From Lichenostomus cassidix (lineage: Eukaryota; Chordata; Aves; Passeriformes; Meliphagidae), in assembly GCA_008360975.2 (NCBI GenBank), contig CM039211.1, forward strand, positions 67,422,565-67,486,564: a stretch of DNA of 64,000 bases, given 5' to 3'. Positions within the stretch are counted from its first letter, which is position 1. Each line of letters starts with the position of its first letter. The notes under the pieces were generated by a model. It made no database searches. It was not told the origin of the DNA and was given only the letters and a program-made list of their open reading frames with translations. Position numbers and translations under genes: made by a program. This document shows positions 49,430 through 61,913 of this stretch, in pieces.

Positions 49430-49830
49430 CTTGATCCTTAAAACGATTTAATCATGGTGCAATAACAGAGTAACAGCTCGACGGGGGTGCCTCTGATGAG
49501 GGACCCCAACAGAAATTCCTGGGCTTTTATATCCTCACAGTGTAAGTGAGGAGAAAGCCTGGGGTCATTGGCTCCTGCTGTGTCTCGAGTGCCCTGTCCC
49601 CTGCCCAGGCTACAGGTCCCTGTGCCCTTTGTTATGCAAAGAGCCAGCAGTTCACATCCTTTTGCCTGGGGCTCAGCCTCTGGCTCATGCTCACCAGAGC
49701 TCAACCTGCAGCTTGCACAACGACCTGCCTGTGATAAACATATTCCTCAGCACTATCATCCCTTTCACCTTCCAATTTTTTCTGATTTTTCTTACAAGTG
49801 ATGTCTCTTTTTATTATTTGCATTTGCTAT
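49430..49830 (-). mobile_element. Minus-strand LTR with CCAAT, TATA and poly(A) signal
   Basis: Read on the minus strand, this interval has CCAAT (49567-49571), a GGATATAAAAG TATA box (49524-49534), then ATTAAA (49447-49452) about 75 bases further on, the compact U3-R-U5 order of a retroviral LTR. Near its upstream end it shares GAGACATCA(C/G)TTGT with the LTR start at 45089. Both ends are estimated. I see no internal coding region directly attached. Confidence 0.55.
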
Positions 49831-52800
49831 ACGAGCAGGTCTGACTCTGGCTCTCATGCATCTTTTATCTACCAGTTGCTATGGCTCCAGTGTCTTGAAA
49901 ATAAGTGTGACATGCAGAGCCTGGATTAGAAAGAGCTATGAGATAATTCATGTTGTGTCTTCCATCCTTTTTGGTGTTTGAGGCAGGGCTTCTCCTCCCA
50001 GTATGATTTTGTAGGAGGCTATAGGGGCCTGGCCTGCAAGCCAGCAGGAGATTATGATTTTCCTAAAGTGACTGTCCCTGGAGAGCATCACCTGGCTCCC
50101 TCTGCACTGAGATCCAGAGCTGTGGGAGTACTTAAACATTTTGCAATGGCTTCCCATTTCCTAAGAAAGCTAGATTTGACTGAAAAGCAAGTTAAATAAA
50201 AACAGTGACTGATTGTACAGTTAGATGTTGGCTCTATAACCAAGGAGGCTTTGGGATTCCTCCAGAGCCTGTTTTCCTAGAATATTTTTATATTGTTTAT
50301 GTATTGCTTCCTCACCTCCTCCTCTTTGTTGCCATAGTAGAGAAAAGGGACCTTATTGTGTATATGGACTCACCTGTGCTTCACTTGAGGACACATGTCT
50401 AGTTCATCACAGTGGTTGCAGTCAATTCCAGACAAGAACAGTGGGATGAAGAGCCAGGAGGCAGAAGAGGGAAGTGAGGCCCTAAGGATCAGCCTGAAAA
50501 AATGGTGGTTTGGATACAGAGTGATGTTAGAAGACAAGGGACAAGGAAAATTCCCTCAAGAATGAGGAGCATGGGATAAAAGATAGAAGAATATATTTGA
50601 AAACCAGCAGGCAATACAGAATACCTGGGCTACCTGTGTTAGAAACCAAACCCTTTGTGGTGACAACTGATGGCATCTCATACAGGACTTGATCAATTGA
50701 AGGAAGTGCTCAAGCATCCTGGTGATATAGCACCCCATCAACCCAATGAGTCCCCATCAACCCAGTATCCGATGGATCCTTCCAGCTTTGTGCTGAGTCC
50801 TTACCTTGATGCTTGTCAAATTCCTTGAAAGAGCAGCCAGAACAGGTATTGCCATGCAAAGGTTTTGCTGAACTTGTGTGGCACCATTTGCTCACCACTG
50901 ACTTTTGTTCCTCCTGCCCTGCTCCGACACTTGTTCGTTGGGAATCTAGCTTGGGGAAATATTGGGGAAATATTTCTGGAGTATTAGTACTGCATAGTGC
51001 AGCTTTGCTGCTGTTGGCTTATGCTTTTGGTCTGGTAGCAGGTGTGGCACATGATGAGAATTTGGATTTGCTGATTCTCCTTCCCCTCTCGGTACACTCG
51101 ACTATGTTCATGCGAGCAGTGGTTACCAAGATATTACAGCTTAGAAAATTGTGGTGAGCTGCAATGATTGTGTGCTCTCACTCTGTCCTATCTATATAAA
51201 TATTTGTCACCAACTCTTTGGCCATGAACCAACAACACTTAAAAATTATCCACTATCCCTGGGTTAGGCAATGCTATTATTCAAAAGGAGGAAAAAAGAA
51301 AAGCAATTGGCTTAAACTGAGGAAGAGTGTGAGACCAGAAACACACATTTTGTAACTTGATGATATTCCAGAGGGAGCCAGAGTCACTGCAGGCACTGTA
51401 AGACCCTCAGCACAGCCTTCATAGGGAAATCAGAGGCTCTCCCCACTCCCCTGCTGCACTGCAAAGACCTTTCCTGGAAAAGCCTCTCCATTACCTGCCC
51501 CCTGTGTGATTCATGTAGGTGAGAGACTATAACACTTCAGTTTCCTGGAATACTGCAATATCATGAGCAGGAAAAAGCATTATCACACCCACTGGCAATT
51601 GATTCTCAAGAACTGCAATGTCAATCAAGCTAAACAAAAGTAAACAAAGAATTTGTTTGACATTTGTATGACAGCAAACCATCTAGAAGAGCTTGGTGTG
51701 CTGGAAGAAAAGATGAATAAGAGAAAAGTACATTTTGTACTAGTCATCCTACGGCTGGCCTGCATGACCTGTCTCACTGTGCAGCCCAGAGCCAGCCCAG
51801 GACCCCTTTCTCTACCTGTCCTGTCATGCTTTCCTTAGGCAAGCAAAGCAGCCTTAAATTTTTCTTCATGGAAGCAAATGCACATTTCAATATTTATTTT
51901 CCTTTTGTACCAAAACTCAACGTGAAGTTCCATTCAGATTCAAATCTTGCCTCCTCTCCTCACAAACGAGCTCTTTCGTAACTGACTGGATTAGGAGGCA
52001 GTCTGTTGCCTGTCAGATTACTTACACTGAATTGTTACTGTAAGGTGAGGCAGGACTTTTGTTCTCCTACCTGCACTCGCACATGGGGCTCATTACAAGC
52101 TCTGAACTGGGACTGACAACCAGTAAGTCAAGGATGATTTGGCAGCGACTGGTCCCCAACCTAGCTTTTGAGGGGTTTTCCTAGCTTTCATTTATATTCA
52201 ACATGGACATGAGTCTGCCTCAGTTAGGAAGCCAGTGAACTGTGTTTGTCCCAAAATATAAATTACTATGAAGTAGATGTTTTCTTAGTTTACCAGTGGT
52301 CCTGTATACATTTTGTTGGTAGTGGTGGCAACTCAGAGACTCTCTCCCACTGGCCACTCATCACTGTTCCCAGGCTGGCATAGGAACTTCTAGAATGTAC
52401 CTGCCTGAAACACATCATAGTTTTCTGGCTTATTTTTCAACAAAAACAATTCACTGAACTCCTGTGTGCCCACACAAAAAAGCAAAGCTGATGGGAAGAC
52501 TGTACCCCAGAAGCTTTGTCTGAAGACAACTTCAGATATCTGCACTTCAATCTCCTGCTCTGACTAGCTGGGCTATCCCAAACACTTTACAAGGCTGGCC
52601 ACTTTACATGGCTTTGACCTACCTGTGTCCTGGAAAACTCCAAGGATGGAGATAACTCTGGTGACCAAACTCAGGGCTGGTCCTCTATCCCAGCTGTTGT
52701 AAGTGTAAAACAGTGTAGAAAATACAGAACTCAATATGCCACAGAGCCATCAGGTGGAAGCATGGAAAGCAGATGGACCTCTTGTGGTTTGTGTCACCAT

Positions 52801-53419
52801 GGCATTGAGGGGGGGGTGGATCATGGAGTGAGGCATAGGCTGTGTGGTCTTGTTCTTCTACCTCACACCCTCAAATGCCAAGTACACTTCCTACCAAGAA
52901 ATATTCTGTACAATATGCCTACAAATAATAGAAGATTTGACCACAGTCCCAATCACAACACTTTGCACAGCAATGGCTTATAAGGTGTAAGAAGTACCCC
53001 AATGTTGCATCTAACCAGGGGATGAGAATTGGACATAAAATTGCAGGGACAGATTGATAGGTTTGTGCTCTTCACCCTCCCTGGAAAGGCCACCTTTTGG
53101 TCAGCCTTGTGTCCTCAGCTATGTGAGTATTGACCTGGGATATTAAGCTTGTGATTGCAGTTGTACTGTTGGTGCTATATATAACTGCTCTGCAGCTACT
53201 GCATTATCACTGGCAAACCAAAAACCCCTGATGTGTTGCATTCAATCAACTGTGTGATTTGGGAATCCCACTGGCTCTTTTGAATGTGACCTGACCTATA
53301 GGTCATTGACTAGTTGTGCATCCAGTGTTGGACCTCTAGTTATGCTTTTGCAATACCAGCTAAAAAGCTTATCCTCAAGTCTACTGTGGACCTCCCAGAA
53401 TTAATTTTGTTGCTCCTTC
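49831..53419. other. Intergenic, no gene recognised
   Basis: A + strand frame at 50813-51157 has a hydrophobic second half but no domain match. A TATATATAA occurs near 53176 with nothing recognisable behind it. Confidence 0.6.
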
Positions 53420-53660
53420 TTATGTCACCTGCCCCTGATGAGAAGGGCTCCACCACTGTAGTTCAACTATTTGTTGGCTCCTATTAGATATCCCCTTCAG
53501 ACTCCTCTTCACCAGACTAACCGATTCCAGCCCCCTAGACTTTGTTTCTAGGACGTGTGCTCTGTCTCCTGGTCTTGGTAGCCTCTTCTGCTCCTTCTTC
53601 TGTTGAACAGAGGACCCAGCAGTGGACACCATAACCCCCTTGCTCTTCTTGCCACAAAAG
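53420..53660 (-). mobile_element. Diverged CR1 LINE fragment
   Basis: CTCTTCACCAGACTAACCG, GGACGTGTGCTCTG and GGACCCAGCAGTGGACACC align with antisense CR1 3' sequence. Divergence is higher than in the other copies, so it is probably old. Confidence 0.65.
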
Positions 53661-53738
53661 TCCTAACATAGCCCTGCATGTAGTTTGCCCAGTTTGCAAT
53701 GGGAGCACATCATTGGCTCATAAATGTGACATTAACAA

Positions 53739-53797
53739 TAGGAGTTTGACTTGGTGATCCTTGTGGGTGCTTTCCATCTCAGCATATTCTGTGATTC
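53739..53797 (+). mobile_element. CR1 LINE 3' end, sense orientation
   Basis: GTTTGACTTGGTGATCCTTG then TTTCCATCTCAGCATATTCTG and GTGATTCTGTCA is a sense CR1 3' terminus about 60 bp long. It lies close to the opposite-orientation copy at 53420-53660. Confidence 0.7.
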
Positions 53798-55537
53798 TGT
53801 CAATATGGTAAGATATCACAGTCGGGTAAGGATAGGGCAGGAATATTGGTCACCAGTACCTACACTGGTGATGGGCCCTTCCCACAGCCTCAGCAATGTC
53901 AGTGCTCAATTTTCACACAAAACATGGCTCATGTCAGAGGACTATTTTTCAGCCACCTCAGAATAAAAAAGCTATAGCAGCAGACCAGTACTCAAAGAGA
54001 TCTCAAAGGAAAACTCTATTGCTTTGTGATAGAGGGGTGTGATTTAACTCCTTTCTCTGATTAATTCTGAAGCCCAGTGTCCCAAAATATATATTAAGGA
54101 GCAGTGTGGGAAACACCATAATTTTAAATAATGACTGCATTGCTTGTGGTCTGTAAATGTCTCATCAGATATTGCTGAGGATCTTAGCTCTGATACCCTG
54201 GGAAAGTTCCAACACAGATAATTGCCTCCTGCCTAATTCATTTCACATTTAATAGAGTGGCAACACTCAAGTGAATGCCCCGGGGTGGATGACTGGTGGG
54301 AATCAAGAGTGCACAAAAAGAACATTAAGAAACAGAGATGGAAATCCATTGAGAATCAATGCTTGGGGATAAGCCCTCCTCCCTTGCCTGAGGAAGTCCT
54401 GAGCCAATTTCCCACTCTCAGCTGGACCAGCCTGAGTGTATGGAAAGACACCTTGGTTAGTGCTTCTTCTACAAGGGTGATGTCATGAAGGATTACATTG
54501 TGGATGATGCCATGAGGGATGCCACAATTCTTTCTGCAAAACTCTTAACAAATGTCTTGTTTTCCTCAAACCTTGTTAGTGGGTGTTATAGGGACCACGG
54601 ACCTTTGTTTCAATGTGCTTGCTGTCCCTCCTATGGAAAAATGAAGGCATCCTACTTGCCACCACTGGTGGGAGGGCAGCAGTACAGTGAGCATATAACC
54701 CTTGTAATGTGGCCGGTGTGGTTGGTGTACACTGTGCATTCAGAGCTGACAACATTTACATCCTTTGTCCACCTATATCCAGTATTCAAACATGCCATCT
54801 GCAGAGGAAAAACAGACATATTGCTGGGATACTTGGAGATAGGCATGTCAGAGGAACAAGAAGGTCTATCTGGGTTAGACATGGCTAAGCTGACACTTGC
54901 TCCTGTGTTGCATATTCTTGTACAGTCCTTCCTTCCCAGACCTGAATGAAACTGAAATTGGTTAGTTTTGCTGAAGAAGAAGAGGAAAAGGTCCCTGCCC
55001 TGGCAGAGGCTTGCTTTCTCTGCTCTGCATTCTTTGAGATTATATTTGCTAGATTTGTTAGTCCCCTTAGTATATTGACAAACTTGCTGGGCTCTAGGTT
55101 CCTCTGTGGCAGGTGCTGCACATGCACCCAGTGAAAAATTTGTCAGAGATCCTACAGCCCCAAGCGGGTCAAGACAGGACAAGAAACAGCTGCTCCATAT
55201 CAGGTGGTCATCCTTGCTTCTTGTGCTGCAAGGAGGCACAGAGTGATGCAGCTTACCTCCACTTATCTTTGTTGTGAAAAATTGCACCACTACAATTCCT
55301 GTCCTGAATAAATATCTGGAGATCTCAACTTCCTTACTGTGCTGAGATCCTCCTCTTGGAGGTACCTAGTTTCCAGTGGTCTTTCCCCAGATGTCAGAAA
55401 TCTCCCCTCCTTTCCAATAATTTTTTTGTGCTTAGCCTTGGGGCTAATCTCAACATTACATCTCACAGTCAAATTTTGAGTGTCTGAGCATCACCCCACT
55501 GCAAAAACAGCCCTTCAGATAAAGCCCCAAGAAGAAG
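53798..55537. other. Intergenic with two overlapping long open frames
   Basis: The frames 54485-54949 (plus, 154 codons) and 54652-55290 (minus, 212 codons) overlap. Neither shows a domain, signal peptide or splice context that I can identify. They may be an unrecognised retroelement piece or chance. Confidence 0.5.
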
Positions 55538-55833
55538 AATCATAGAATCGTAGAGTGGTTTGGGTTGGAAGTACCTTAAAGATCATCTTGGTCCAATCCC
55601 CCTGCTGTGGGCCGGGACATCTTCCACTAGATCAGGTTGCTCAGAGCCCCATCCAAGCTTGCCTTAAACACTTGAGGAATGAGACATCCACAGCTTCTCT
55701 GAGCAACCTGTGCCAGTGTCTCACCACCCTCACAATAACGAATTCTCTCTTAATGTCTGATCTAAACCTGCCCTCTTTCAGTTTAAGCCAGTCCCGTTTC
55801 CCTGTCATGATCTTGTAAACAGTCTCTCTCCCA
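55538..55833 (-). mobile_element. CR1 LINE 3' fragment with terminal tail
   Basis: Begins AATCATAGAATCGTAGAG on the + strand, the antisense octamer tail, and continues with the typical series GGTTTGGGTTGGAAG, CATCTTCCACTAGATCAGG, CAGCTTCTCTGAGCAACC and CTCACCACCCTCACAATAA. It is abutted by a second CR1 tail at 55834. Confidence 0.92.
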
Positions 55834-55907
55834 TCATAGAATCATGGAATTGTTTGGGTTGAAAGAGACTTTAAAGATCATCTAGTTCCAATGCCCAATG
55901 TCCTTTC
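55834..55907 (-). mobile_element. Second CR1 tail directly abutting the first
   Basis: TCATAGAATCATGGAATTG then TTTGGGTTGAAAGAG and ATCATCTAGTTCCAATGCCC is another antisense CR1 3' terminus. It starts exactly where the neighbouring copy stops, in the same orientation, consistent with one copy inserted into or beside the other. Confidence 0.88.
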
Positions 55908-58599
55908 CAACTGTGTAGCCCTGGAATTTCCTTTTCCACCTCTCTGTTAACTGTAAGAGAACAGCTGCTTGTGAATCCCAAGTGGTGTCCCTGAGCCAGC
56001 TAACCTCCGCAAGCAAGTTAGCCCAGAGCCTTCAATTCATCCCTGAGCCCTGAAAATAGACCTCCTGCAGTCTCTGCAAGTACAGAAGGAGAAAACTGAG
56101 AGTAGGACCCAGCTAGATTTTTCCATTTCAATCTGAATGGAATTAATTACTCATCCAACTGTGCTTTCCTTTTTATGCACTTAAAGGATATTCTCACTTA
56201 GGTGAATTCTGAGCCCGAGACTTTTTAGAGGGTGTGTTATAATTCAAATAGCAAGCTGGGGCAGCTCTCCCTGGCAAGCTGGAGGTATTGAAAGGATCTT
56301 GGCTTCACTAGATGAAGATAATTGGAGAGATTGGACAAAGGAGAAAAAAGACAGGGGAGAGAGCTCATTTCATCCAGTTATGTATACAAAATGTTAACTA
56401 ATCACATAACTTGGTAGTAATGATTCATCTTGGTGATGTCTTGTTAAAGTTTGGGGCTAGTTGTGTCTTGCATCCATGCTCTAGGCTGAAATAGGGACAA
56501 AAACCATCCCTGGCTTAGAGTGCTGGTTAAATATTGCATAAGGGACTCAGGTCTCTTTCCTAGTGCATGCAGGGGCTGACTCTAAAGGGGTTAATGTGCC
56601 TCCTGGGTGGGGGCTTTTAAACTGGCAGGAGCAGACCACAGGTGGAGGAAAGCATCTGAAATTGGGAGAGATATGCTTCTAGGCAGTGGAAAATATGTGG
56701 CTTTGCCAGCAGGCTGCTCTTGGCAAAGTCTGCTCTTGCCAACTGTAACCTTGGCAGAGACCACATACAAACCATGCACATGCTAATTCTGCTGACATTA
56801 ATTAGACTGCCATTTCCTTTGGGGCCAGAGGCATTTTGGATAAGCAGGCACTGGCCTATTGTCCAGGATCACTGTGTTTTAATCCTGGCTTTGGTTTATG
56901 CAGATTTTTTTCATCCCCCTCATGGAACCTCTGCCTGCAATCCATGAGAGGAACAAGCAGTTTGCTTTGGCCATTACATGATAGGCCCATAGTGCAGAGC
57001 AAAAGGAGAAGAAAGAATCTTTACTCTTTCACTGTGAATGTCAGCCCAGCACAGGAGGGGATCCCACCTTACAGGCAAATGATGTTATTGGTGACAAGCT
57101 CAAGTGTCATATTCTTGGCTTTGAACGTACAGAAAGCCAACCAGCTGGACAGCCTGGGGCAAAGGAAGGTCTAAGAAATGGGAGTCACCAGTTCATTCCT
57201 GGAATGGGGATGTCATAAGAGGCCTGTGGCATAACTGAGTTTCCAAGTATTGAATGATGTCAGTTCAGCCCCATGTGATAAGGAACTAATTTTTTAGCTT
57301 CCCTTGCAGGAGGTTCACCAGGTTGTTCAGTCCGTGGTGGAGGTGTGCCCACATCCCTGAAGATGAACTTGAGATCCTGCAAGAGGTCCCAGCAAAAAAA
57401 GCCAGGGACAGCATGACTGAAGGAGGGGACTGAAGAGAACATTTCCCTAACCCTCAGTACCAGGTCTGTGTGCTTCTGGGTCCTGTTACAACACATATTT
57501 GAACCAAAACAGGTTTGAGTCCTAAATAAATTTAAATTCAATTAGCCAAGATTCATAACACAGACTTGAGGCAACAGATATGTTTTTATACGTGCCTGAC
57601 CCAGCACATGCACAAAGTTGGTGTGTGGTTCCCTGCCAACGTTAGCCAAGCTGAATGTGGACTGCTGAAACCTTGTCCTCTCTGTCCCCGCCAGCATGGC
57701 CGCATGGCCGGACCATGTCACCCATTCTATTGCTGGGTGACTGTTGGATCTGCTCCATGATCTGCCTTTCCAGGGGAGAACAAGAGTATTGGCAGTGGCA
57801 CAAGGGAGAAGAAGGAGGAGGAAATAGAAGGAGAAGGAGGAGGACACACAGAGAAGACAATACAGGAGAGGGAAGATGTGATCTTGGCTTAACTGCCATG
57901 GTGAGATACTATAAGGGCTTAGTGCAGCCAGATGACACCTGATTTGACCTAGAGACAGCATGGTACAATGTGTGCTGGGTCTGATCCAGAACAAAACCTG
58001 CCAGGTCAGGGTTAATGCTTGGAATACATTTCTGTCAGCAGCGTCAACTTACGTTGCACCACAGTTTTGCTTCACATGGTTACATCTTTTTTCTGGCACT
58101 AGGAGCCCCTTGGATGCACAGGGAGAGGGCAATAGCTTTCTGCTTCCCCAGCTCCATACCAAAGAACAATTCCTCTCTGACAGGCCAGTATGGCAGGAAA
58201 GATCTATTCCTTGGCACAGACAACAGGCAGGTCAAGACCTGTACTCCCACAGCAATTTTATGCCTCATAAATTGCATGTCTTTATGGGTGCAAACCCACG
58301 TGAAGCACAAAAGCTATTCCCTTAGCAACGGGTGTTACAACAAGAGATCAGAGTAGCTGGAGCTACCCCAATATGATGCTATTTCTTGCCTCACCTGCAT
58401 ATTGCTTTCAGAGTTGGTCAGGTTTCTGACTGTCTCCAACCTTGCCACATGGGGTTGTCACCACGATGTCATGGGGGATGAGTGATGCAAGTACAAGCAG
58501 GAGGTCCTTTGCAGGGTCACTTTTGGAAGGTACTTATGCTGTATGAGAGACCATGAGGAAGTCACTTAGCTCACCTGTTGTTACAGATGAGTGTTTGAG
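55908..58599. other. Intergenic, no gene recognised
   Basis: A purine-rich run (GAAGGAGGAGG-like) lies at about 57808-57870. Nothing else is recognised. Confidence 0.6.
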
Positions 58600-58796
58600 A
58601 TCACTTAAAAAATCACTGGCAAGGGTATCAGCAAAAGTCAGATTTAATACTAAGTGACAGCATGATGAAGTTTGTTGGCAAGATTCACTCCACTACTCAC
58701 TGGACAGTTAAGGCACACCAAGGGAAAACAGGCAATAATAAAAACAAACAAAATCCAGTCAATCAAAACAGAAATGAGCCAAGAACTATCTATCTC

Positions 58797-58817
58797 TGTG
58801 TGTGTGTGTGTGTGTGT
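58797..58817 (+). repeat. TG microsatellite
   Basis: About ten and a half TG units, inside the candidate LTR-like element. Confidence 0.95.
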
Positions 58818-58891
58818 TTAGGTGCATGTGACAAAAGGACAGTAAGGGCAAGGACAAAAAAGGAATATGGCATAAAACCTTAACAACACTC

Positions 58892-58927
58892 AACCTTAAT
58901 TTATACCTTAACCTTAATTTATACCTT
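58892..58927 (+). repeat. Perfect 18-bp tandem duplication in an AT-rich block
   Basis: AACCTTAATTTATACCTT occurs twice without mismatch, followed by degenerate CTTAA/TTAA words to about 59110. Confidence 0.95.
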
Positions 58928-59850
58928 AAGCTTAACTTAAAATTTAAGCTTAATTTATAACTCAACTGTACCAATTTAACAGAGGACTAACACTTAACAG
59001 CATTTAACCTAACTTATAGCTTTGAAGTTAAACTTAGAAATTTAGCAAAAGAACAAGACTTAGCAGCATTTAACTTAGTTTGTGACTTAACCTTAATTAC
59101 AGGCCTAACTTAGATATCTAAGGTACTCAAACACCTAAGAAAGAAACATTTCTCCCAGATTTGCTATAGCATATGTGCACGGGTGCACACAGAGAGTCAT
59201 TGCAAGGTATGCGTGAAAAGTTCACCTGAAGGTAGTGAAATACTGCATTTGGATGCCTTTGCATCTCCCCAACAGGCGAAGGGTTGGGCCTCGAGGAGTA
59301 AGGGTGTTGGCCTAAGATTCATTGTTTGGTGATCCTGTGCGGATGGCAAATTTGAGAGTTTGCTGGCTCTGAGAGGCGTTTCCCTCAGAGCTTGTCACAG
59401 CCCACTGGGATCCAGGAGAGCTCCAAGGTTCTCATTTTGGACTACTGTTTATAGGGTCGCAAGAGAGTGGGCTTTGGTCATGACAATGTATCATCGTGGC
59501 CACAGTCTGGGTCAGCACTTTCTTTGAATGTCTGAGAACAGGGATGTTATGCTATTCAGGGAAGAGAGATAATTTCCAAGGCTGTTTATAAAGTAAACAG
59601 GAGGCTGTTAGAGAGCAGCAATTCCTGGGAGCAGACTGTTTCTAATAAGCTCAAGAAGACCTGAGCCCAGGTGCTGTTTTTCAACACTGAGGCCTAACAA
59701 GCATTTCTCAGATGGCAATGCTAACTGGATAAGGCAGGGGGTGCACCACCACGCCTGTGTTTAGATCTCTTCACTGAGGGATTTAGGACCTGGTGTTGCC
59801 TCTTTCTATGCATACACACAGTGCTGGCACAACTGGATCTGTTACAGTTA

Positions 59851-61343
59851 TATATCCCAAGGGATTTTATCATGCAAAGCACTATCAGAGCATCTCATGA
59901 ATCTGTGAGTTTTACAGCTTTGGATCACCTCATATGAGGAAAATTGTAGTGATAATGGAATGCACAGGCTCCTCAGGTGGGATTGAGCTTGCAGGCTAAG
60001 ACTGAAGTCTGGGCAATCAAATGCATTTGAAATGCTCCACAGTATCTGAAAAATCCTCGTATGGCTGCCAGGTCTGACATGGGAACTGCTGCAAACCCCT
60101 AGGGGCAGCTTTACATGGTCTTTTGAAGGCAACATTCAGCAAATTTGAGCCCTACAACAACTCTGCCAGAGGTCCCATGCTGTATTTAACACTATGTGTT
60201 TCAAAACTGATTTTCACCCACAAAACTGACAGGCTTTGGAAGTCCAGATCACAGTGCTGGGGAGTGCAGTCTATTCTTGATTTATTTCTCTGTTTGGTCT
60301 TGGGATATGTGAAAAGAGTGTATAAGTCTTTCTTGAAGCCCCAGTTTTACCTTCATTTTCATCTTTATTTGCAATAATTTTTGCTCTGCAATCCAGGGTT
60401 AGGTGACCCTCATAATGAGTTTTTCCATGTAACCAGTCAATGTAATTTTGGCATTCCTCATATTGAGATACAGACAGTTTAAAGTCCTCATTAAGACAAT
60501 GCAGAGATCTGGAACTCAGTTGTACTCCTTAACCTTTCCCTCTATGTTCATGCAAAAGTAAAAAATAAAGATGACAAAAACTTTCTTGAAAAATACTACA
60601 TTAGGGATTTTGCTCTTGTATGTAACTGCCCTAGCCTTTTAATAATCTTATAATTCCTGTTTTAAATATTTGCCTTTCTTCTTTCACATTTGTTTTCATT
60701 TTCATTCTGCATCCACCTAATTATCATTTCCATATATTTCATATCACTGCAGCTGGAATTTCCCATGTCTTATCTGTATGGCATTATTTTTTATTTTCTC
60801 ATTATACTGCATGATTAAGTTGTTATGTAAAATTCTTTTAATCTGCTTCCATAAAACCTAATGTCTCTGGGGCAGGCTCATTAAAATCTTGTGGTTTCCC
60901 AGATGACTGCTTGGGGCCTAGAAGACACACAAGCATCATCCATTTGTCTCTATATCATCCCTATCAGGTATATTTGCAACATTCCATGTGTGAAGAAACA
61001 GGGCAGACTGATTACAGACCATATTTGGGGGGTTTTGTTTGCTTATATATGTCACTGATAAGTTAAGAAACTTTTTATTGGGGGATATTCTTCTTGTAAA
61101 TCTTTGATTTCATATAGCCCAGGATGTCTGTAGCCTGGTCTCCTGACTTGCTGAAAATAGTGAAAATAGTCACTTTTTGGTTGGCGTAGTAGCATGAGGA
61201 CCTATGTGTGAAAATGTATTTATTATCATACATTATCCTGGAGAGATCTTCTTGCCAGAATGTTTTTTATCTCTACAACCAGGATGTTAGTGAGTGAGAA
61301 ATCCTGGTCCACATCCTTTTGGGATGAGCAGGTAAGAGCATGG
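59851..61343. other. Intergenic, AT-rich, no gene recognised
   Basis: No exon, RNA gene or repeat recognised. Confidence 0.65.
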
Positions 61344-61913
61344 CATAGAATCGTAGAATTGTCAAGGCTCTCATTAAGGAAAAAGACCTCCAAGATCACC
61401 AGTTCCAACTGTCGACCTACCACAACCACATGGTCACCACCAAACCATGCCCTCAGGTGCCACATCAGCACGTTTTTTGAACACCTCCAGGGATGATGAC
61501 TCCACCACTCCCCTGGGCAGTCTGTCACAGGGTTTTACAGCCTTTTTCAGTGAAGAAATTTTTCCCTGTATCCAATGTAACCCTCTCATGGCATGACTTG
61601 AGGCAATTTCCCCTTGTCCCATCACTTCTTGTTTGGGAGAAGAGACTGACCCACACCTGGCCACACCCTTCTGTCAGGAAGTTGTAGAGAGGGAAAAGGT
61701 CCCCCCAGAGCCCTCTTTTCTCCAAACTAAACAACCCCAGCTCCCTCAGCTGATCCTCATCAGACTTGTGCTCCAGACCCTTCCCCAGCTCCACTCCATT
61801 CTCTGGACACTCTTCAGCACCACCATGTCTTTCTTGTAATGAGAGGCCTAAAACTGATCATGGGATTTGAGGCACAAGTCATAGAACAGTGTGATTGCCC
61901 CTTGCAAGGTCTC
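61344..61913 (-). mobile_element. CR1 LINE 3' region, longest copy in the window
   Basis: CATAGAATCGTAGAATTGTC marks the antisense tail, followed by the full 3' UTR and late ORF2 series, including CTCCAGGGATGATGACTCC, TTTCTCCAAACTAAACAACC and CACTCTTCAGCACCACCATG. It belongs to a CR1 subfamily different from the 55.5 kb copies, judged by the region just after the tail. It is non-coding. Confidence 0.92.

Larger units (their letters stand above)
58600..59850 (-). mobile_element. AT-rich LTR-like element, minus orientation (candidate)
   Basis: The interval differs in texture from its flanks. It contains a TG dinucleotide run (58797-58817), then about 220 bases dominated by TTAA/CTTAA words including a perfect 18-bp tandem duplication (58892-58927), then a more complex segment to about 59.85 kb. 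On the minus strand an ATTAAA lies near its end, around 58640. It resembles long passerine ERV LTRs that I recall, but no diagnostic ends or target duplications are visible. The alternative is an unclassified interspersed repeat. Confidence 0.4.

Noticed and set aside
50813..51157. Hydrophobic + strand frame considered as a second aquaporin exon
   Set aside because: No N-P-A motif, no aquaporin helix signatures and no splice context; hydrophobic composition alone is weak evidence.
53172..53190. TATATATAA as a promoter
   Set aside because: No downstream exon, initiator context or LTR structure could be tied to it.
58870..59110. Interstitial telomere-like repeat
   Set aside because: The TTAA/CTTAA words do not follow the TTAGGG unit; the pattern is AT-rich low complexity.
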